The position numbers and the translations under genes are program-made. The notes beneath the pieces were generated by a model, which saw only the letters and a program-made list of their open reading frames with translations, was not told the origin of the DNA and did no database searches. Positions 7,306 to 12,382 of a DNA stretch of 12,382 bases are shown piece after piece (the first letter of the stretch is position 1; each line of letters begins with the position of its first letter). This DNA is from Zancudomyces culisetae (lineage: Eukaryota > Kickxellomycota > Harpellomycetes > Harpellales > Legeriomycetaceae): positions 1 through 12,382 of the forward strand of contig LSSK01001589.1 of assembly GCA_001969505.1 (NCBI GenBank). The letters run 5' to 3'.

Positions 7306-8471
7306 ATGATATCTGAACAACGTAAACTGGTTATAAAAAACGCGATACTTGTAGGCAGAAGCATTGACCAAATCATTATAGAAAATGGAGTTAGTAAAGC
7401 AACAATATACAGAATTAAAGCAGCAATGAATATCAATTTACAGGCTAATAAACGCGGTCGTCCAGCGTAGCTTTCATCGCAAAGCAAGCGAATATGTATT
7501 AGAAAGATATTATCTGAAGAGTATCGATCTGCTACTTAGATACAAAAGAAGTGGGAAATGGATAACATTGTTAGTGCTAGTAAGTCTACAATATATAGGG
7601 CTTTTTATGATCTAAAAGCCGTTGCAAAAAAGAAGGCCTCCAAACCGAAACTGAGCCTTAAAAATATTGAAAAAAGGTTGAGATTCGCAAAATCTCATCG
7701 CCACTGGACTACTGATGATTGGAGGCGAGTAATTTGGTCCGACGAAACTAAAATCAACCGATTTGGATCTGATGGAAATGAATGGACTTGGGTTCGTGAT
7801 GGTGTGAGTCTACAGCCGCACAATATTAACCAGACCGTAAAACACGGTGTAATATCAATAATGGTTTGGGGATGCATCACAGCATCTAGAACTGGCTACA
7901 TGTGCCGAATAGAAGGAATCTTAAACAAGGGAGGTTATTTAAACATTTTAAAAGACGAGCTTAGCAATACAATAAAGTACTACAAGTTGGATCCCAAGTC
8001 AATAATATTTCAACATGACAATCATCCTAAACATACCGCAAAGTTAGTTACCAGCTGGCTTGAAAACCAGGAATATAATACATTGGACTGGCCGCCACAA
8101 TCTCAAGACTTAAACCCAATCGAACTATATGAGCAATCATCAAAAGACGCCTAAATAGATACAGTGTCACAGAACGAGTTTTATTGGTTAAACGGGTTTT
8201 ACTTCTTAGGAATTACAACAAAGCATAAAACAAATGATTTTATAGAAGTAGAATTTTACAATATAATTATGGGTAGTATGATGTAACATTATTGGCTGTT
8301 ACATACAGTAAACCTCCGTACGGGATGATCGAATTAGGGGAGCGAATAGAAACGGAATGGAATCAAATTACAGTGGAAACAATAGTTGGACTCATAGATA
8401 GTATGCACTAAAGAATTGAGGCACTTATCAAGTCTAAAGGAATGTGGACAGAATTTAAAGTTTTTTTTTGA
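7306..8471 (+). pseudogene. Tc1-type DD34E transposase, degraded
   Basis: Cut-and-paste transposase. From ATG 7306 the frame encodes a first helix-turn-helix (SIDQIIIENGVSKATIYRI) and a GRP linker (NKRGRPA), then TAG at 7468. A second DNA-binding region is broken by TAG at 7537. From 7558 the frame is open for 198 codons and holds the catalytic core: WSDETKINRFG (first D), FQHDNHPKHTA (second D) and DLNPIE with the E exactly 34 residues after the second D. At about 8137 a two-base gain shifts the frame; IKRRLNRYSVTER follows in the new phase. The C-terminal part reappears from about 8325 (RIETEWNQI, RIEALIKSKG) after an apparent insertion, with another stop at 8409. A full-length ancestor is clear; this copy cannot make transposase. 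Confidence 0.93.
8174..8313. other. Apparent insertion of about 140 bp inside the transposase pseudogene
   Basis: Tc1 transposases normally run from the NRYSV region into the L-W-E-R-I-E region over a short spacer. Here about 140 bases with stops in all relevant frames lie between NRYSVTER (ending near 8177) and GMIELGERIE (from about 8322). The boundaries are approximate. It contains GTTTTAT and ATAAAAC arms (8178-8184, 8225-8231) and TGTAAC/GTTACA (8283-8304), but no clear target duplication. Confidence 0.5.
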
Positions 8472-8646
8472 AAATATCCCAAAATTGAAGTATCTTTAAA
8501 AAAATTTCAATTAAAAATTTCTTTAGGATTTTTTGACCAATATAATTATAGTTTATTTCATATGAATTAATTTCAGGATATTATTGAACGATTTTAACGC
8601 TTTGAAAATTATTATCAATAATTTGAAACATTTTTGAAACTCACTG
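8452..8646. repeat. Right inverted repeat of the Tc1 element
   Basis: Reverse complement partner of 6980-7207. The outer block 8576-8646 ends CACTG at the TA duplication, and the inner block 8452-8487 includes CCCAAAATTG. The inner part overlaps the last codons of the transposase pseudogene. Confidence 0.88.
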
Positions 8647-8648
8647 TA

Positions 8649-9207
8649 TATACATTACATGATCTGTACTTCCAGTGATCTGTACATCGATTCCCCTAAC
8701 CATGAATGGTTTGGTTTCTTTTATTGAATGCAAATGTTCTGTTTTTTTTACAATATATTTACTTCTTTTTTAAAGTTCACAGGTATTCACTAAATATTTA
8801 AAAAGTTTGCTGCTGTTTTGTAAGTATTAGTTTTCTTTCATGAACCTTCGAGTAACTTCTAATTGTCAGGACTTGACAACTGATTGTTATTAATAAAGTT
8901 ATATTTTGAAGCTATAGTTATAGAATAATAATTTAATTCTAAAGAACTTTATATATATAATCCTAACAATTTTAGTTTTATAACATACTATAAAATTCGA
9001 AATTAATTTCATAACAACTGATTTCTTAACATGAAACTAAATAGAACGCTACAATAGTAAATGTAATTTAATTTGGAGATGGGGGTTGGGAAATTGAAAA
9101 TAAATATTATCCAATTTTGGTTTACCCAAAACGTGGATAATTTCCTTTCTCCCAAAATCAGGTTAATTTTGGTTTTACCCATAAGTATTTCATTTTGGTA
9201 TTTTTTC
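8649..9207. other. Non-coding spacer between the Tc1 element and the second Ty3 fragment
   Basis: I see no supportable gene here. Small repeats are present: TGATCTGTAC at 8660-8669 and 8676-8685, and AATTTTGG followed by TTTACCCA or TTTTACCCA at 9113-9128 and 9165-9181. The palindromic 15-mer at 8864-8878 recurs at 11164. No LTR belonging to the neighbouring Ty3 fragment is recognisable. Confidence 0.6.
8864..8878. repeat. TGTCAGGACTTGACA, copy 1
   Basis: Identical 15-mer to 11164-11178, with TGTCA and TGACA as inverted arms. TGTCA/TGACA ends are LTR-like, but the sequence following the two copies is not clearly related. The surrounding bases here extend the arms to TTGTCA/TGACAA. Confidence 0.6.
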
Positions 9208-11163
9208 TTAAATTTCATCATTGGATCTTGACACTAATCCCATATGTTGTTCTTGCTGTACCCTTATAATTAGTTGTTCAATTTGCTGTGGTTTTGGGAA
9301 TTCTTTCCAAATGTTTCCCTCTTTTCTGCAGATTATATCGTTGTTTAGTTTATACTTGTCTTTTATCTTTGCTTCTTGTCTTAATATTTTTTCTTTCAAT
9401 TTTACGTAACTTTCTTCATTAATATATAATACTTCTTCCTTCAACTGAATTGGGATTTCCTGCCACGGAAATCTTATTAAATGGTCCGCTGGGTTCTTTA
9501 GACCTTCACGATGTATGACTTCGAAATCGTAGTGGCGCAGTTTCGCCACCCACCTTCCTAATCGCCCTTTACCTACAGGATTCTTAAACAGTGATACTAA
9601 TGCTTGATGATCGGTAATGATGGTAAATTTTCTTCCATACACATAGTAATGGAATTGGTCTATGGCCCAAACCATAGCTAATCCTTCTAAGTGTGTGATG
9701 GCGTAGTTTTCTTCTGCTTTCTGCAGAGTTCTTGAAGCGTAAGCGATTACTTTGTCCTTTCCTTCTTTTCCTTGCGTGAGTATTGCTCCCAATCCTTTTA
9801 TACTTGCATCTGTGATAATTGTAAATTTCTGATTCCAATCTGGGTACTGTAAGATTGGTTCTTGCATTAATATATCTTTTAGTTTGTTGAAAGCTTGTTG
9901 GCAGTCTTCCGTCCATTTGAATTCCTTATCCTTTTTCAAAAAACTGCTTATTGGTTTAGCAACTTCACTGAACCCTTTTATGAACTTTCTGTAGTATCCT
10001 ACCATACCTAAGAAGCTTCTTATTGCTGTTATATTTCTTGGTATTGGTAGGGCTTGTACTGCTTTTATTTTCGATTTATCTGGTTTAAGTCCTTCTGCTG
10101 TTACTATATGTCCCAAGTAACTGATTTGTTGATATGCGAACTTTGACTTTTCCGTATTTAGTTTGATCTCTGCCCTTTGTAATTTGTCTAAAGTCTCTTT
10201 TAGGTGTACCAAGTGTTCTTCATATGTTTTACTGTAGATGATTACGTCGTCGATGTAAACCATGACGTGTTTCCATAATTCTGCAGCTAATACTGTTTCC
10301 ATAATTCTTTGAAACAGCGCCGGTGCGTTTGTCAATCCGAAAGGGAGTACTGGAAATTGATATAATCCCATAACTGGTCCTGGTGTAAATGCTGTTATTT
10401 CCTGACTTGCGGTGTCTAGTGGTATTTGCCAATAACCACTAAGTGCATCCAAAGTTGTAAAATACTTTGCTCCGTCCAGTCTGCTTAGTATTTCATCCAT
10501 GTGCGGGAGTGGGTATGAATCTGCTTTAGTAATCTCGTTTATTTTCCGATAGTCGATACAAATCCGCTTCTTCCCATCCTTCTTTTTCACCACTACCATC
10601 GGTGATGAATATGGGGACGAAGATTTTACGATTATCTTTTGTTGGATCATGTCGTGTATTTGCTCTGCTATTTCGTCCTGTAATTGTTTTGCAAGTTTGT
10701 ATGGTCTTTGTCTTATTGGTGTTTTGTCGAGTAGTTCGATACTGCAAGGTTCTACATCTGCTGCATGCAGTTCTTCCAATTTCGTGTGAAATAAATTGGG
10801 GTAGGTTTCCAATAAACGGACTAGTTCTCTCTGTTGTGCTTCTGTTAGGTTCTCGTTGATCTGATACTTCTTCTTCTTTTCAATTAAATATTATTTGTCC
10901 TCATTTGAATTGTGATAAGACAATTCTACTGGTACTTGATGAGTTTGGTTGTCAATTATTACGCTCATCGTTGGTGGGTTTATCGTCATTGTCACCGACA
11001 GTTGAAACATTAAATCCAAACCTATTAGTAATAAGTTTCTTTTTCCTTCGATTACTCGGAAATCTGTAGTACATTTAAAAGTGCCAAAGGTGAGTGTTAC
11101 TGCCTTCAATTCTGCAGCGCTGAATCTTTCACCAGATACGCCAATTATTTTAATGTATGTTGG
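9208..11163 (-). pseudogene. Second Ty3/gypsy Pol fragment: protease C-terminus, RT, RNase H, start of integrase
   Basis: This belongs to a different lineage from the chromovirus at 1262-6598. One frame covers the whole stretch with a single TAA at 10891-10893. Upstream of it is the C-terminal half of a protease (GKRNLLLIGLDLM); the active-site D-T/S-G is missing because the fragment starts at 11163. Downstream (numbered from TTG 10812) are RT motifs VVVKKKDGKKRICIDYRK (73-90), D122 and YIDD 186-189. RNase H follows with D335, E376, D401 and D443. The integrase breaks off after EQHMG, where the second histidine of the zinc finger should follow, and unrelated codons run to a stop at 9208. No LTR, gag, integrase core or primer site is attached. 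RT and RNase H catalytic residues are all present, so decay is recent or limited. Confidence 0.92.
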
Positions 11164-11178
11164 TGTCAGGACTTGACA
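11164..11178. repeat. TGTCAGGACTTGACA, copy 2, at the protease break
   Basis: Exact copy of 8864-8878. It begins at the base where protease homology of the second Ty3 fragment ends, and it continues as CTTGACACTAA (11172-11182), which also occurs at 9227-9237 at the opposite broken end of that fragment. It may be the edge of an LTR or other insertion, but no far end with a matching target duplication was found. Confidence 0.55.
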
Positions 11179-11369
11179 CTAAGTACTAGTTGTATTGACT
11201 ATGAGAATAGAAATTTAATAGATACTATGAGATGTAAAGTATTTTATTGCTAAAGTATCCTAAAGTAAAAAAATCCTTGTTCTTATATAGTTTTACAATT
11301 TATTTATTCGTTAGAAAATTCTTTAAAGACTATATATAAAGTAAACTAAAACTAAAACTAAACTTTAAA

Positions 11370-11395
11370 TATTATCAACTCCACAGTTGATAATA
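11370..11395. repeat. Hairpin, 11-bp perfect stem with 4-base loop
   Basis: TATTATCAACT (11370-11380), loop CCAC, AGTTGATAATA (11385-11395). It is not followed by a T run on either strand that would make it a bacterial-style terminator. Confidence 0.75.
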
Positions 11396-11435
11396 AATAT
11401 TGCTATTTTAGGTACTACCCAAATGGAAAATATTA

Positions 11436-11472
11436 ATTCATACTCCATAATTAATAATTTTGGAGTACGAAT
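11436..11472. repeat. Inverted repeat, 12-bp arms with one mismatch
   Basis: ATTCATACTCCA (11436-11447) against TGGAGTACGAAT (11461-11472), separated by 13 AT-rich bases. The single mismatch is an A opposite C. Confidence 0.65.
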
Positions 11473-11538
11473 GAAAGTAGAGTAAATGTTAATTGTATTA
11501 AAATTTGTTATTTAATTTGTAATTAAAAATATTTATAA

Positions 11539-11559
11539 TGTCATGCATGGATCATGACA
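11539..11559. repeat. Inverted repeat TGTCATG/CATGACA
   Basis: Seven-base perfect arms (11539-11545 and 11553-11559) around a 7-base spacer. It resembles the TGTCAGCATGAT repeats at the right end of the window in sharing TGTCA and CATG elements. Confidence 0.5.
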
Positions 11560-11889
11560 AAAATACTAAAATGAATCTATGTACAAAATAAAAAGTAATC
11601 TAACCAATACAAGTAAAAATAAATTTCTCGTGAAATTCCATTATTAAAATATTCACTGACCACTTTTGTTAGGAACATTATATTCAAGTATCCAAGGTTG
11701 GGGTGAATTATTACTTATCCTTGAGGTCGAGATGCTTTTTATTTGTGATTTTATATATATAGTTATTTTTAAGGAATAGTACTAAATATTAGGAATTAAG
11801 GAATAAGAAATGTTTCACTCGAACTTTCATCAGGGCGATAGATCGAGTCGGTATTTATAGTTTTATTTCCTGGTCCGGGTACAGGAATT

Positions 11890-11913
11890 TTATACTAATA
11901 GCTATTAGTATAA
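11890..11913. repeat. Perfect 24-bp palindrome
   Basis: TTATACTAATAG (11890-11901) is followed directly by its exact complement CTATTAGTATAA (11902-11913) with no spacer. Perfect, spacer-free palindromes of this length are rarely expected by chance, even in AT-rich DNA. Confidence 0.85.
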
Positions 11914-11926
11914 GTTTATTGAATTG

Positions 11927-11975
11927 TAGAATATTCCCAAGTTGTTTACCCTCGGCCTCGAATGGGAATATTCTA
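11927..11975. repeat. Inverted repeat, 13-bp perfect arms
   Basis: TAGAATATTCCCA (11927-11939) and TGGGAATATTCTA (11963-11975) flank a 23-base, GC-richer loop containing CCTCGGCCTCG. It lies 13 bases after the 24-bp palindrome. Confidence 0.82.
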
Positions 11976-12331
11976 TGTGGAATATTGTTTTAAGCAACAA
12001 ATTAACTTATAAGGAACTAACCAATAGGAATCATTATCCATTTAATTAGTTAGTATATAAACCTTACCAAAGCTTATTTGTAAACTTTAAGTCTTTTAAT
12101 CTCGTTTATTTAGTATCTATACTATTACAATAAAGACAATCATAACATAACTATACGATTATTGTTTGCATGATAGATGCAAAAATCTGGCATGATTGAA
12201 TGATACAGAATTAAGCAGTGGAATCAGATATGGTTTTGGGAAGTTAGTTGAGGTCTACAAGGTAGGAGTGTATCGGTGGAAACGGGAATTAGATTCGCAT
12301 AACAATGAAATTATAAAAAGGTGTTGGGTTG

Positions 12332-12382
12332 TGTCAGCATGATCATGCATACGTAATTGAAATTGGTTTATGTCAGCATGAT
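12332..12382. repeat. Direct repeats of TGTCAGCATGAT, one within a palindrome
   Basis: TGTCAGCATGAT occurs at 12332-12343 and again at 12371-12382, the last bases of the window, 39 bases apart. The first copy overlaps a perfect 12-bp palindrome GCATGATCATGC (12337-12348). Whether the second copy extends the same way cannot be seen. Confidence 0.6.

Larger units (their letters stand above)
6980..8646 (+). mobile_element. Tc1/mariner transposon with long inverted repeats (1667 bp, inactive)
   Basis: Both ends begin CAGTGA and each is flanked by TA (6978-6979 and 8647-8648), the Tc1/mariner target duplication. The outer about 72 bp of the two ends match in inverted orientation at roughly 80%. 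Matching resumes further in (7174-7207 against 8452-8487), so the inverted repeats are about 200 bp, like the long-repeat Tc1 subgroup. Inside is one plus-strand transposase pseudogene. The DD34E signature supports the Tc1 branch. The copy is dead in cis but its ends look recognisable. Confidence 0.94.
11179..12382. other. Gene-free region rich in inverted repeats
   Basis: I find no ORF with recognisable content on either strand. The region holds at least five ordered inverted repeats (listed separately). A TATA-like ATATAAACC lies at about 12053-12061 and an AATAAA-like ACAATAAAG near 12127. A TGTTAGG at 11667 and a CATAACA ending at 12147 could bound a solo LTR, but the flanking five bases (ACTTT and TAACT) do not match. 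Possibly diverged transposon ends; identity unknown. Confidence 0.5.

Noticed and set aside
7140-7310. CRISPR array, tRNA or rRNA genes anywhere in the window
   Set aside because: No regularly spaced repeats, no tRNA cloverleaf signals such as a GGTTCGAATCC-type T arm, and no rRNA-like conserved blocks were seen. The A/T runs here are simple AT-rich sequence in the Tc1 inverted repeat.
9009-9221. 70-codon minus-strand ORF between the Tc1 element and the second Ty3 fragment
   Set aside because: It is rich in K, N, I and F as expected from AT-rich DNA, has no motif, and only abuts the truncated integrase.
9584-9916. Alternative-frame minus-strand ORFs inside the second Ty3 fragment (9584-9916, 10229-10432, 10526-10747) and plus-strand 10602-10859
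   Set aside because: The overlapping frame encodes RT and RNase H with all motifs; the others have no family features.
11164-11559. LTR reading from TGTCAGGACTTGACA to CATGACA (396 bp)
   Set aside because: The ends look LTR-like, but the flanking bases (GTTGG and AAAAT) are not a duplication and no second copy exists in the window.
11667-12147. Possible solo LTR from TGTTAGG to CATAACA, with a TATA-like box and an AATAAA-like signal
   Set aside because: The five bases outside the proposed ends (ACTTT and TAACT) do not match, and no primer site follows. Kept only as a remark in the region entry.
12212-12235. Possible tRNA primer-binding site around GTGGAATCAGATATGG
   Set aside because: It loosely resembles an initiator-tRNA site, but the match is poor and no LTR end is established before it.

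Overview
The window is a nest of transposable elements, and I find no convincing host gene in it. The DNA is AT-rich, with two lineages of Ty3/gypsy retrotransposon, a DIRS-type retrotransposon and a Tc1-type DNA transposon. This mix, including a fungal-style chromodomain integrase, suggests a repeat-rich filamentous fungus, perhaps an early-diverging lineage such as Glomeromycotina or Mucoromycota. The organism is an inference; no rRNA, tRNA or housekeeping gene anchors it.

Left part (1-1261, continuing at 6599 to about 6635): a decayed DIRS-like element on the minus strand, holding a gag-like ORF and the first part of its reverse transcriptase. It carries frameshifts, stops and a damaged YLDD box. 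A Ty3/gypsy chromovirus (1262-6598, 5337 bp) sits immediately in front of the gag-like ATG. The chromovirus is structurally complete: two 388-bp LTRs differing at one base, a perfect 5-bp target duplication CCTCG, a polypurine tract, Gag, protease, and a full RT-RNase H-integrase-chromodomain polyprotein. A T TTT TTT slippery site lies between the protease and polymerase frames. Its Gag zinc knuckle is interrupted by an in-frame stop. A short complementarity between the predicted transcript 5' end and the start of the internal region hints at Tf1-like self-priming.

Middle (6636-8648): AT-rich DNA with a strong hairpin, then a complete but dead Tc1/mariner element (6980-8646) with TA target duplications and long inverted repeats of about 200 bp. 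Its DD34E transposase has stops, a frameshift and an apparent insertion of about 140 bp.

Right part: a non-coding stretch (8649-9207), then a minus-strand fragment of a different Ty3/gypsy lineage (9208-11163). It is cut inside protease at one end and inside the integrase zinc finger at the other, with one internal stop. The last 1.2 kb (11164-12382) has no gene but holds an unusual cluster of perfect or near-perfect inverted repeats. The elements do not form a shared pathway. They record successive insertions, with the chromovirus the youngest insertion that can be dated and the DIRS element older than it.
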